Of a DNA stretch of 64,000 bases, positions 8,357 to 16,897 are shown piece after piece. Under the pieces are notes generated by a model. That model was given only the letters and a program-made list of their open reading frames with translations, was not told the origin of the DNA and made no database searches. This DNA comes from Bacteroidetes bacterium GWE2_42_24. Lineage in GTDB: Bacteria; Bacteroidota; Bacteroidia; Bacteroidales; TTA-H9. Location: positions 85,053 to 149,052 of the forward strand of contig MEOA01000054.1 of assembly GCA_001768515.1 (NCBI GenBank), given 5' to 3'. The number at the start of each line of letters is the position of its first letter. The stretch's first letter is position 1. The position numbers and the translations under genes were made by a program.

Positions 8357-9052
8357 ATGTTTGATTCTGTATCAGGCCTGCAGCTTAAACTGGTGATTAC
8401 TGCTGATGGTTCGCATACGCTCTATAATTCTGGTATAGGTGAACATTACCATTCTACAGGTGGAGCCATTACCGAGTCCATGCATGTTTATATCCGGAAC
8501 GGGTTAATGCCTGTTATGGAAGACAATGATATATTTCATTTATACGAAACCGGGCTGGGTACCGGCTTGAATGCTCTGCTTGCATGCATTGAAGCACGGA
8601 GGCAATGTAAAAGCATTCATTATCATGCCTGCGAGTTGTTGCCTCTCGATATTCGTATAACGGAACAGCTTAATTACACATCCCTCGTGAACTCTGAATA
8701 TGCGGCTGCAGATTTTTCAGCTATACATACCCAGGCTTATAATGGGGAACCTGTCAGAGTGCATAAGCATTTTATACTTTCAAAGTACCAATGTGACTTC
8801 TCAGAGGTAAATTTTCATGACGAGCAATTGCGGCTGGTATTTTTCGATGCTTTCAGCAGTAATGCACAGCCTGAGTTGTGGTGTATTGAATTATTCAGCA
8901 AACTTTGGCGTGCCATGTTGCCGGGAGCACTGTTAGTTACCTATGCCACGGCAGGGCATGTTAAACAGGCTCTGCGACAGTCCGGTTTTCAGGTGCAAAG
9001 ATTGAAAGGTGTGGCAGGGAAACGTGAAATGTTAAGGGCTTTAAAGCTCTGA
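8357..9052 (+). CDS. mnmD: tRNA 5-methylaminomethyl-2-thiouridine methyltransferase, MnmD type
   Basis: An S-adenosylmethionine-dependent methyltransferase that completes mnm5(s2)U34 in tRNA wobble positions. It corresponds to the methyltransferase half of MnmC without the FAD oxidoreductase half. At 231 residues it has the MnmD pattern: the N-terminal STGGAITESMHVYI, the SAM loop YETGLGTGLNALL, LVFFDAFSSNAQPELW (Asp/Phe of the catalytic region), and the C-terminal GALLVTYATAGHVKQALR with GVAGKREML. It stands alone on the plus strand; the 207 bases before it contain no recognisable gene. Confidence 0.88.
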   Translation: MFDSVSGLQLKLVITADGSHTLYNSGIGEHYHSTGGAITESMHVYIRNGLMPVMEDNDIFHLYETGLGTGLNALLACIEARRQCKSIHYHACELLPLDIRITEQLNYTSLVNSEYAAADFSAIHTQAYNGEPVRVHKHFILSKYQCDFSEVNFHDEQLRLVFFDAFSSNAQPELWCIELFSKLWRAMLPGALLVTYATAGHVKQALRQSGFQVQRLKGVAGKREMLRALKL

Positions 9053-9156
9053 GGTGATGCTGCAAAAGGTTGTCGAAATAATTCTACAGACAAGGAAATT
9101 CAAAATGGATACCGGAATAGCATAGGAGGTATTGGTATCCTGCTATAAGAGTACGA

Positions 9157-9489
9157 TTAACGAATGTCGAAAGAGTCGTAGTTAACCACATTACCTTCAT
9201 TGATCTGGAATGAAGATACCGGTGACCCGATAGGCCCCTTCTTGCAATATTCAATAAAATCGGCAATTAGGGCTTCTTCTCCTTCTGCCTCAATGGAGTA
9301 ACGGCCACTGCCGTCCTTTTTTATATAACCTTTGATGCCCAATTTCCATGCCCGTTCCATGATTGGGAACCGAAATCCCCCGTCTAGCCGGTATATCTTG
9401 ATAATAAGATCATAGTGTTTCAAAACTGTAGTCTTGTTAAGTTGTGGACAACCCTTTTTTAAGTATATAAAAGTACATTTTTTATCCAC
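9157..9489 (-). CDS. Degenerate acylphosphatase-fold protein
   Basis: The protein shows the acylphosphatase domain layout. The strand IIKIYRLDGGFRFP takes the place of the family's RVQGVGFRY, then WKLGIKGYIKKDGSGRYSIEAEGE and FIEYCKKGP follow. The phosphate-binding Arg seems kept (GFRF), but the catalytic Asn of the usual G-x-V-R-N is replaced by Lys (GYIKKD). It may therefore be inactive or have a new role. The frame opens with a GTG at 9489; a TTG at 9423 would give 88 residues, the same size as the neighbouring acylphosphatase, and may be the real start. It is the last gene of a minus-strand run beginning at sixA. Confidence 0.6.
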   Translation of the reverse strand: MDKKCTFIYLKKGCPQLNKTTVLKHYDLIIKIYRLDGGFRFPIMERAWKLGIKGYIKKDGSGRYSIEAEGEEALIADFIEYCKKGPIGSPVSSFQINEGNVVNYDSFDIR

Positions 9490-9534
9490 AAAAAAGGGAG
9501 TTATAAAAAATGCATGTTAAATTGTATCGCCTGC

Positions 9535-9801
9535 CTATTTGATTATGAAACCGTCCTGATATTTTGGTGAAAGTTTTTCAATGACTGTGGAGACAACCCT
9601 TGCATGTGGTGGCCCTGTTTTAACCCATAAAATAAAACGTTCTACACTAGTTTCCTCGCCCTCAATTTCTATCTCCACTGAGCCATCACGCAAGTTTCTT
9701 ACGTATCCATTTAATCCCATGCTGATGGCCTGATGATAGGCGCCATATCTAAAGCCTACCCCCTGTACCCTGCCTGTGATAATGAGTAAATATCTGACCA
9801 T
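9535..9801 (-). CDS. acyP: Acylphosphatase
   Basis: Hydrolyses carboxyl-phosphate bonds such as acetyl phosphate or carbamoyl phosphate. The 88-residue protein has the full signature: GRVQGVGFRYGAYHQA with the phosphate-binding Arg, and GLNGYVRNLRDGSVEIEIEG with the catalytic Asn. The ATG at 9801 (MVRYLLIITGR) gives a normal-length enzyme. The frame runs further back to 9894, but that would overlap the upstream gene and add 31 residues foreign to the family. A degenerate paralogue lies immediately downstream on the same strand. Confidence 0.9.
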   Translation of the reverse strand: MVRYLLIITGRVQGVGFRYGAYHQAISMGLNGYVRNLRDGSVEIEIEGEETSVERFILWVKTGPPHARVVSTVIEKLSPKYQDGFIIK

Positions 9802-9883
9802 GTTAACAAAGAGTGGTGTCAAAAATAATCTTTTTTTAATATCTGATGTTTTCAGGAAGGGTTTTAAGATAAATTCTGCACGG

Positions 9884-10453
9884 TTAGATACCAAGACGGC
9901 GCGACATCATAATCGTCATGGCTTTACAAAGCTGTTCAGGACTGAACCTGCGCCAGTTGAAAGAAGTAAATCCGCCTCCGAAAGCAATGTAATAATCAAG
10001 GCGTGCCCTCGAGAATTCCTCCACAACATGGTCGCGGAAGTTTAGCCCAACAATCCATCCATCGCCTATTTCGTCAAACCACTCTTCGTAGTAATCGTTG
10101 GCGTCGGCATGAAAATTCAGTACATGTTCGCCGATAATGAGAAATTTGTTGATCCCCTCTGCTATCAAAGGTTCTGCAATGTTGCGCTTCAGATACATGA
10201 TATCGTTGTGAAGCACATCGTTCCATTCTCCTATGAGTTCAATTACTGCAAAGTTTTCCTGGTATCCGGCGTAGAGGATTTTCAGGTAGAGGGTGCTACT
10301 TCCCATCTCATCCCAGTAAGGGTGAATGTAGTAGTTGTAAACGGCGTTGGTGCAGAGTGAATCATGATACCTGGTGCCATAAAGTGGTGAGCGTGGATCT
10401 GACGATGAGTCGTATATGTCTTCCCAACGGTCAAACGGAGCAATGTCGTGCAT
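9884..10453 (-). CDS. Conserved protein of unknown function
   Basis: A 189-residue soluble protein with no signal peptide or membrane segment. It is rich in aromatic residues and has several strongly patterned stretches: PFDRWEDIYDSSSDPRSPLYG at the start, YIHPYWDEMGS in the middle, and FLIIGEHVLNFHADANDYYE followed by WIVGLNFRDH and FSWRRFS-like C-terminal residues (FTSFNWRRFS). I believe homologues occur widely in Bacteroidota with no known function. It lies between moeA and acyP in a closely spaced minus-strand run (33 bases from moeA), so it is probably cotranscribed. Confidence 0.75.
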   Translation of the reverse strand: MHDIAPFDRWEDIYDSSSDPRSPLYGTRYHDSLCTNAVYNYYIHPYWDEMGSSTLYLKILYAGYQENFAVIELIGEWNDVLHNDIMYLKRNIAEPLIAEGINKFLIIGEHVLNFHADANDYYEEWFDEIGDGWIVGLNFRDHVVEEFSRARLDYYIAFGGGFTSFNWRRFSPEQLCKAMTIMMSRRLGI

Positions 10454-10485
10454 TGGATTCTTAGTCTTCGTTTACAGGTTGTCAA

Positions 10486-11658
10486 TTACAATGATATTAT
10501 CCTGACTGTGCGGCCCTTTAGAATTGTCAGTTCAGCTTCTGCAAAGGAGACTATTCCGTCTGCCCCGGCAAAAGAAAGAATATGTGCAGAGCCATTATAT
10601 CTGACAGGGAATACCTCCCCATTTATTATCTGCACTGGGAAAAAGGATTGTCTCCCAGCTTTTTTGCGCGAATGGGTGATTCCCATTGGTAGTTTAAAGT
10701 AGTTTTCTTCATGGTTCCCTGTCATCATCCTTTGAATGAAGGGCCTCACAAGCAAATTAAATTGTACAAGTGTTGAGACCGGATTGCCCGGCAGGCCAAA
10801 GACTGCAACATCCTGAAGTCTTGCAAATAAAGTTGGCCTCCCTGGTTGTACAGCTAATTCTTTAAATAGAATGGCTGCCCCTAACTGTTGAAGCACATCA
10901 GGAACGAAGTCATAATCGCCCATCGAGACACCTCCTGTTAGCAGAATTATATCATTCGTTGCAGCTGCTCTACTGATTGCTTCGCATAACGATGCTTCTT
11001 TGTCGGATACAATGCCCCTGTAGTCAGCTTCTGCTCCTGCTTTCATAACCTGTGCAATGAGTTGCCACCCGTTGCTGTTGCGGATATGTGAACCTTCCGG
11101 CTTCTTATCTGGTTCGGTTAGCTCGTCACCTGTTACAATGACGGCTATACGCGGTTTTCGATACACATCCACCTGTGTATACCCGACTGAAGCAAAGATG
11201 GCAATGTGTTGCGGTTCAATGTATGTGTTGCGTTTTACTACAATTTCACCTGTTCTGCAATCTTCGCCCTGCATGCAAATATTGGAGTTTGTATGGGCAC
11301 CGGTGAAGACTACTTTGCCGTCGGGAGTCAGGCTGCTTTGCTCTACCATGAAGATGCAATCGGAGGCCTCGGGTACTTGTGCTCCTGTCATGATTTTGAA
11401 ACAACTTTGCGGGGGGAGGTTTTGGGGGATGTCACTTCCTGCTGCCAGAATGCCTGAAAGCGAGAGGGAGCAAAATAATTCTGAACGGCGACAGGCGTAA
11501 CCGTCAACGGCTGCTTTTCGGAAGGGGGGCATATCGATATCCGAAACAACATCGACTGCCAGATGTCTCCCCAGTGAGGTAAGCAGGTCAACCTGGCTTG
11601 TGGGCATTTGTTGTGTTGTCTGTAGAACGATAGCCTGAGCTTCGGTGAGGGATATCAT
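10486..11658 (-). CDS. moeA: Molybdopterin molybdenumtransferase
   Basis: Inserts molybdate into adenylated molybdopterin to make active molybdenum cofactor. At 390 residues it covers the whole MoeA layout: the N-terminal part with MPPFRKAAVDGYACR, the MoaB/MogA-like domain with IAVIVTGDEL, LTGGVSMGDYDFVPD and FGLPGNPVSTLVQFN, and the C-terminal beta domain. No other cofactor genes are in the window, and its neighbours belong to polyphosphate metabolism (ppx ends 47 bases upstream on the same strand). The ATG at 11658 is the natural start. Confidence 0.93.
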   Translation of the reverse strand: MISLTEAQAIVLQTTQQMPTSQVDLLTSLGRHLAVDVVSDIDMPPFRKAAVDGYACRRSELFCSLSLSGILAAGSDIPQNLPPQSCFKIMTGAQVPEASDCIFMVEQSSLTPDGKVVFTGAHTNSNICMQGEDCRTGEIVVKRNTYIEPQHIAIFASVGYTQVDVYRKPRIAVIVTGDELTEPDKKPEGSHIRNSNGWQLIAQVMKAGAEADYRGIVSDKEASLCEAISRAAATNDIILLTGGVSMGDYDFVPDVLQQLGAAILFKELAVQPGRPTLFARLQDVAVFGLPGNPVSTLVQFNLLVRPFIQRMMTGNHEENYFKLPMGITHSRKKAGRQSFFPVQIINGEVFPVRYNGSAHILSFAGADGIVSFAEAELTILKGRTVRIISL

Positions 11659-11705
11659 TGCGAAGAATATTATATTATGGTCTGATTAAAAGAACTGGCA
11701 GTCTT

Positions 11706-12587
11706 TCAACTCCCTGACAGTTTGCGGAACATGATGTGAATAAGTCCGTCACTCAATCCAATTCGGGGGACGAGAATTTCTTCGGCTTTTACGATCTCCA
11801 TGATATGTAGGTAAATCTCACCTGCAGGCAAGATTACATCGGCCCTGTCGCTTCTGAGTGCCATTTGTTCAATTCTTTCGGAAACGGAAAGTTGGCTGAT
11901 AAATTTAATGCCGTATCTTAGGTTGTTTATGATCAGGATGTTGTCGTCGGGACGTCCGAAAAGTTTCACGATCTTATTGATATTGCCACCTGAACCAATC
12001 ACGTTTACGTGGGCAAAATAGTCGCGGAATTGCATCAGCCATTCATCAAGATTTGTCCATTCTGAAGGTTGTACCTGACTATTCAGCATTCTTACGGTTC
12101 CGATCTGAAAAGAGCGAAGATCAACCAGCTTGTCTCTGTCAACCACCGAAACTTCAGTACTTCCCCCGCCAACGTCAACATACATAGTCAACCGGTTTTT
12201 TCCTGGAAATTCGTATGGGTTGCTGGAGCGGATAATTTCAGCCTCCTTTAATCCATCAATAATTTTGATGCTGATACCGGTCTCCTTTTTTACCTTTTTT
12301 ACGACATCTGCACCATTGCGAGCTTCACGCATGGCAGCAGTTGCACAGGCAACATATTTTTCCGGGTGATAGAGGTCGATGAGAAGCTTAAAGGCTTTCA
12401 TTGTCGTTATCAACTCGATGATTTTATGCCTGGGAATCATGCCGGTGTTAAATACTTCCTCACCTAACCGCAGGGGTACACGTACCAACTCAACCTTATC
12501 GACGCGCGAGCGTCCATCAACCATTGCAGCATTGGCAAACAACAGTCGGGCAGCATTGGAACCGATATCTATTGAGGCTAATAGCAT
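11706..12587 (-). CDS. ppx: Ppx/GppA family phosphatase (short exopolyphosphatase)
   Basis: An ASKHA-fold enzyme expected to remove phosphate from polyphosphate ends or from pppGpp. The 293 residues correspond to the ATPase-like core only, without the C-terminal HD-type domain of E. coli Ppx. Motifs visible are SIDIGSNAARLLFA at the start, ATAAMREARNG, and YVDVGGGSTEVSV with the phosphate-binding Gly loop. It lies 36 bases downstream of ppk1 on the same strand, so synthesis and breakdown of polyphosphate are encoded together. Whether it prefers polyphosphate or pppGpp cannot be told from sequence alone. Confidence 0.9.
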   Translation of the reverse strand: MLLASIDIGSNAARLLFANAAMVDGRSRVDKVELVRVPLRLGEEVFNTGMIPRHKIIELITTMKAFKLLIDLYHPEKYVACATAAMREARNGADVVKKVKKETGISIKIIDGLKEAEIIRSSNPYEFPGKNRLTMYVDVGGGSTEVSVVDRDKLVDLRSFQIGTVRMLNSQVQPSEWTNLDEWLMQFRDYFAHVNVIGSGGNINKIVKLFGRPDDNILIINNLRYGIKFISQLSVSERIEQMALRSDRADVILPAGEIYLHIMEIVKAEEILVPRIGLSDGLIHIMFRKLSGS

Positions 12588-12623
12588 AAATAAGATTTAA
12601 CCATTGATTTTATGTTATTCGCT

Positions 12624-14729
12624 TTACTTTATTTCAGAGCCTTCTGACAGCATGCTTTTAAAGAGTTCGTATTTTGCGAATTGTGATCTCACCCTTTTTT
12701 TACGTCCTCTTTTTACATAGCTGTTGATTTCGCCCTGGTGCAACATCCTGGCCTTTGTGTTGTCATTTAATTCAAGATCAAGCATTTGAAGTAGCTCTGC
12801 CTTGATGTCGGGATCAGAAACGGGGCAGGCAACTTCAATTCGGTGGTCGAAGTTACGTTGCATCCAATCGGATGATGAGATATAAATCTGAGGGTCGCCG
12901 CCATTTCCAAATACATATACACGCGAGTGCTCAAGGAACCTGTCGACGATACTAACAGCTTTGATGTTGTCGCTCACACCCGGTATACCACCAACAATGA
13001 TACAAATCCCCCGGTTGATCATTTTGATGTTGACGCCTGCCTGACTTGCCATGTAAAGCCGTTGGGCTGTTACGTCATCCACGATACTATTGATCTTGAT
13101 TATGGCGGACGCATCTCGCCCTGCTTTGGCGTTTTCTATTTCCCGGTCAAGCATCTCGAGTATAAAGTCGCGAATACTGAATGGTGCAACCACAAGCTTT
13201 TTGAAGGTGGGAGGTATGTAACGCGTCTCAAACAAACCGAATACGTTGTTGACGTCTTCAGTTAAAAGTGGATCGGCAGTCAATAGACTGTCATCGGCAT
13301 AAACATTGGCTGTTGATTCGTTGAAATTTCCGGTGCTTATATTGGCATAGAGTACCTCTTTGTCGTCTTCTACCCGTTTGATTAGTAGTAGTTTTGCATG
13401 AACTTTATAGCCTGTAATAGTGGGAACAATTTTTACTCCTTCCTCCTGCAACCTATTGGACCAGTAAATATTAGCCTCTTCGTCGAATCGAGCCTGCAAT
13501 TCGAGAAAAACAGTCACCTTTTTTCCATTTCTGGAAGCATTGATCAGGCTGTTGATCAAACTGCTGTCACGTGCTGCCCTGTAGAAGGTCATTTTGATCT
13601 CCTTCACCTTTGGGTCAATGGATGCTTCCCGCAGCAGGTCAATGATGTAGCGAAACGACTGATAGGGAAAATGAAGCATGATGTCACGCTTTTTAATGGC
13701 GGCCAGGATGCTTTGGTTATCGGGAAGGTGTTTGTGGGCGAGCGGCGGAAAGGGCTTAAAATAATGTATTGGCAGACCTACATAGGGAAATGACATAAAG
13801 TCTTTAAAATTGTGATAACGGCCGCCACTTCTGACATTGTCAGTGTCGCTGATCTTTAACTTCTTCATAACCTTATCAAGCAACTTGGGTGGTATTTGTC
13901 CATCATAGACAAACCTTACCGGAACGCCCTCTTTACGTTGTTTCACGCTGTAGCTGATCACTTCGAGAAAGCTTTTGTTCACGTCGTTGTCGATGTCCAG
14001 TTCCGCATCGCGGGTAAATTTTATGGTATAAGCCTCATACTGGTCATAACCCAATACTGAAAAGATGTCGGCCATGCAGTATCGGATTACATCGTCGAGC
14101 AGGATGATGCTGGTGGTACGTGCAGGGGAAGGGAGCATCAGGAAGCGGCTAAACCGACGGGTTGGTACTTTAATCACCGCGGCATTCTCTTTTAGCTTCA
14201 TGGAACTATCAGAAAGCCTTATCGCGAGATAAAGTGATTGGTCTTTTAAAAATTTCAGACTCTTTACGCTGTTGAGCATAATCGGGAAGAGCGACGACCG
14301 TAAAATCTCTTTGAAGAATCTTTTAACATAGTCTCCTTGCTCTGGATTAAGCTGTGTTTCGTCTAAAATGAAAATATTTTCTGCCGACAGTTCAAGCACA
14401 ATTTTTTGATAGGCCTCATTGAATTTTTGCTCCTGAACCTGAACTAATTCGGTTATCGCAGTCAGGGTGGCTTTAGGGTCGAATCCAACCGGATAATTTA
14501 AACGCTGTCCGGCATGAGCCATACGGTTAAGTGTTCCGACCCTAACTCTGAAGAATTCATCTCGGTTGTTGGAGTATATTCCAAGAAACTTGAGCCTTTC
14601 CAGCAGAGGTGTTGCCGGGTCCATTGCTTCCTGAAGCACTCTTTCATTAAAATGTAACCAGCTGATTTCGCGGTTTGTGAATGAATTATTGAGTGACTGA
14701 ACCGGATCAACGCCGTAGTTTAGGTCCAT
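12624..14729 (-). CDS. ppk1: Polyphosphate kinase 1
   Basis: Reversibly polymerises the gamma phosphate of ATP into polyphosphate. At 701 residues it has the complete PPK1 layout: the N-terminal NREISWLHFNERVLQEA, the middle four-helix/PLD-like domains, the phosphorylated His near residue 444 in GYKVHAKLLL, and the second conserved His near 629 in DHRIEVACPV. Further matches are STGNFNESTA and YISSSDWMQRN. A -7 box (TAAGTTTG) lies 18 bases upstream of the ATG. Downstream partners are ppx and moeA; sixA lies just upstream. Confidence 0.96.
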   Translation of the reverse strand: MDLNYGVDPVQSLNNSFTNREISWLHFNERVLQEAMDPATPLLERLKFLGIYSNNRDEFFRVRVGTLNRMAHAGQRLNYPVGFDPKATLTAITELVQVQEQKFNEAYQKIVLELSAENIFILDETQLNPEQGDYVKRFFKEILRSSLFPIMLNSVKSLKFLKDQSLYLAIRLSDSSMKLKENAAVIKVPTRRFSRFLMLPSPARTTSIILLDDVIRYCMADIFSVLGYDQYEAYTIKFTRDAELDIDNDVNKSFLEVISYSVKQRKEGVPVRFVYDGQIPPKLLDKVMKKLKISDTDNVRSGGRYHNFKDFMSFPYVGLPIHYFKPFPPLAHKHLPDNQSILAAIKKRDIMLHFPYQSFRYIIDLLREASIDPKVKEIKMTFYRAARDSSLINSLINASRNGKKVTVFLELQARFDEEANIYWSNRLQEEGVKIVPTITGYKVHAKLLLIKRVEDDKEVLYANISTGNFNESTANVYADDSLLTADPLLTEDVNNVFGLFETRYIPPTFKKLVVAPFSIRDFILEMLDREIENAKAGRDASAIIKINSIVDDVTAQRLYMASQAGVNIKMINRGICIIVGGIPGVSDNIKAVSIVDRFLEHSRVYVFGNGGDPQIYISSSDWMQRNFDHRIEVACPVSDPDIKAELLQMLDLELNDNTKARMLHQGEINSYVKRGRKKRVRSQFAKYELFKSMLSEGSEIK

Positions 14730-14746
14730 AGTGATAAAAATAGATA

Positions 14747-14754
14747 CAAACTTA
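14747..14754 (-). promoter_or_regulatory. -7 promoter box before ppk1
   Basis: On the minus strand this reads TAAGTTTG, an exact TAnnTTTG match. It sits in the 64-base gap between sixA and ppk1 and would give a leader of only about 11 bases. No clear -33 element is seen, so ppk1 may also be read from the sixA promoter. Confidence 0.35.
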
Positions 14755-14793
14755 CGAAGTTAAACCATTCTACGTATGGCCCTTTTTAAAAGT

Positions 14794-15285
14794 TTACATC
14801 TCTTTTGGGAAAAGTATCAGAAAGGGGTCGGCCTTTGCCAGAGGCAAATCACTCCATCGATCAGTTTCAAATTTGATCCCGGCAAAGCCAGAAGTAGGTA
14901 GGTAGTCGATCTGTGGAACAAAGTACTTGTTGAGAAAATTTGTGAGGGTTGGGTTGTGCCCCACAAGCATGACGCTCGATATTGTATCATCAAAAGGGTA
15001 GAGTTCTTCAAAGATTCCATCGGTGTCGCAGTGGTATAGATTATGACTGATCAGAATGTCCTCGGCAGGAAACCGGATGCCATGTGCAACAATGGTCGCG
15101 GTGTCAAAGGCTCTTACCGCATGGCTGCTTACAATGACAGCAGGAACTATGTCGTTGGAAAGCATATATTCGATTATTTTTCTAGTCCGCTTTTTCCCTT
15201 TTTCCATCAAAGGTCTTTGCTCGTCGGGTAACTCGGTAAAATTCCACGACGACTTGGCGTGCCGTAAAATGTATAACGTTTTCAT
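14794..15285 (-). CDS. sixA: SixA-type histidine phosphatase
   Basis: A 163-residue member of the histidine phosphatase (phosphoglycerate mutase-like) superfamily. The catalytic RHAKSSW is at residues 8-14, the second part has VIVSSHAVRAFDTA, and the C-terminal catalytic His is in VMLVGHNPTL. Family members remove phosphate from phospho-histidine in phosphotransfer proteins, though many act on small molecules. It lies directly upstream of ppk1 on the same strand; since PPK1 itself carries a phospho-histidine, a functional link is conceivable but not shown. Confidence 0.87.
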   Translation of the reverse strand: MKTLYILRHAKSSWNFTELPDEQRPLMEKGKKRTRKIIEYMLSNDIVPAVIVSSHAVRAFDTATIVAHGIRFPAEDILISHNLYHCDTDGIFEELYPFDDTISSVMLVGHNPTLTNFLNKYFVPQIDYLPTSGFAGIKFETDRWSDLPLAKADPFLILFPKEM

Positions 15286-15401
15286 GATGAACTTTTATTA
15301 TTGATGTATTAACAACTCATTCTATCGATCGGTTTAATCTTTTTTACGATAACTTTAAGTTTTAGTTGTCTTCATGACATTCATCTCATTTCCAGTTAAA
15401 T

Positions 15402-15437
15402 AAAAAAAGCCGGCATCGGTATGCCAGCTTTTTTTAT
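15402..15437 (-). terminator. Intrinsic terminator of glyA
   Basis: A 15-bp stem with a 4-base loop, carrying AAAAAAAGC and GCTTTTTTT flanks, lies 21 bases past the glyA stop. The only imperfect pair is a G-U wobble when read as minus-strand RNA, so it fits termination in the glyA direction. Confidence 0.85.
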
Positions 15438-15457
15438 TTATTAGTGATTTGCCCCTT

Positions 15458-16735
15458 CTAAGTATAAAGTGGGCGGTTTGACATCATTTTTTGAACCTCG
15501 GCACCAACCTGAGCAATGACTTCGTCGTTGTTGATGTTGGCGATCACGCGATCAATCAATTCAACAATGATTGGCATATGCTCTTCTGTCAGCCCACGGG
15601 TAGTAACGGCAGGTGTTCCGACACGGATACCTGACGTTTGGAATGGTGAGCGGCTGTCAAAAGGAACCATGTTCTTGTTCACGGTGATATGCGCCCTAAC
15701 GAGGGTGTTTTCGACAACCTTACCTGTAATTTCAGGGAATTTTGAACGAAGGTCGATCAGCATCAAATGGTTGTCGGTTCCGCCTGAGATTACATGGTAG
15801 CCACGATCGATAAATGCCTGCGCCATTACCTCAGCATTTTTCTTTACCTGTGCAATGTATTGTTTATAATCATTGGTGAGACACTCTCCGAATGCAACCG
15901 CTTTGGCTGCAATGACATGTTCCAGAGGTCCACCCTGAATGCCGGGGAAAACAGCTGAGTCTAACAATGCCGACATCATCTTTATCTGGCCTTTCGGCGT
16001 GGTGAGTCCCCAGGGGTTCTCAAAATCTTTTCCCATCATGATGAGCCCCCCGCGTGGCCCGCGGAGGGTCTTGTGCGTGGTGGTGGTAACGATGTGACAG
16101 TGGGGAAGTGGATTGTTGAGGAGTCCTCCGGCGATTAAGCCTGCCGGATGCGAGATGTCGGCCATCAGAATGGCACCAATCTTATCAGCAATCTCACGCA
16201 TACGGGCATAATCCCAGTCGCGTGAATAAGCAGAGGCACCAGCAATAATCAATTTGGGCTTTTCGGCCAGAGCGACTGCTTCCATCTTGTCATAGTTGAC
16301 TGTCCCCGTGGTTTCTTCAACAGTGTAGGCAACCGGATGATAAAGGATTCCTGATGAATTGACGGGGGAGCCATGTGAAAGATGTCCGCCATGCGAGAGG
16401 TCGAGCCCCATGAAGGTGTCACCAGTTTTCAGGCATGCCAGCAACACGGCCATATTAGCCTGAGCACCCGAATGTGGCTGCACGTTAGCCCATTCGGCTC
16501 CGAAAAGTTCTTTTACACGGTCGATCGCCAGTTGTTCTGTCTCGTCAACGCATTGGCAACCACCATAATATCGCTTTCCGGGGTATCCCTCAGCATATTT
16601 GTTGGTCATTACTGAACCCATTGCTTCGAGTACCTGATCGCTCACGAAGTTCTCTGAGGCAATCAACTCGAGGCCATTAATCTGACGATTTCTTTCTTTT
16701 TCGATGATCTCGAAAACCTGAGTATCTCGTTTCAT
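15458..16735 (-). CDS. glyA: Serine hydroxymethyltransferase
   Basis: A PLP enzyme interconverting serine plus tetrahydrofolate with glycine plus methylene-tetrahydrofolate, the main one-carbon source for thymidylate and purines. At 425 residues it is full length. Landmarks are [37 protein letters not shown], and the PLP-Lys motif [14 protein letters not shown] with Lys near residue 222. It is a single-gene unit with its own -7 box and terminator and diverges from the M16 peptidase gene. It supplies the cofactor consumed by ThyA elsewhere in the window. Confidence 0.98.
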   Translation of the reverse strand: MKRDTQVFEIIEKERNRQINGLELIASENFVSDQVLEAMGSVMTNKYAEGYPGKRYYGGCQCVDETEQLAIDRVKELFGAEWANVQPHSGAQANMAVLLACLKTGDTFMGLDLSHGGHLSHGSPVNSSGILYHPVAYTVEETTGTVNYDKMEAVALAEKPKLIIAGASAYSRDWDYARMREIADKIGAILMADISHPAGLIAGGLLNNPLPHCHIVTTTTHKTLRGPRGGLIMMGKDFENPWGLTTPKGQIKMMSALLDSAVFPGIQGGPLEHVIAAKAVAFGECLTNDYKQYIAQVKKNAEVMAQAFIDRGYHVISGGTDNHLMLIDLRSKFPEITGKVVENTLVRAHITVNKNMVPFDSRSPFQTSGIRVGTPAVTTRGLTEEHMPIIVELIDRVIANINNDEVIAQVGAEVQKMMSNRPLYT

Positions 16736-16834
16736 ATCTGATGATTTTGAACAGTATTGGTGTGATTAACCCGATAAAAAATCCCCTGAATTGGTGAAGA
16801 GGTTTTGTAAATCAGGTTAAACATCGTTTTTTTG

Positions 16835-16842
16835 CAAAAGTA
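16835..16842 (-). promoter_or_regulatory. -7 promoter box of glyA
   Basis: On the minus strand this reads TACTTTTG, an exact TAnnTTTG match, about 100 bases upstream of the glyA ATG. That would leave a leader of roughly 93 bases. No convincing -33 element lies at the right distance. Confidence 0.4.
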
Positions 16843-16897
16843 TAAATTAAAATCCAGCCCTGTATCGGTTTATATTATTGAAAACTGATTACAGCGA

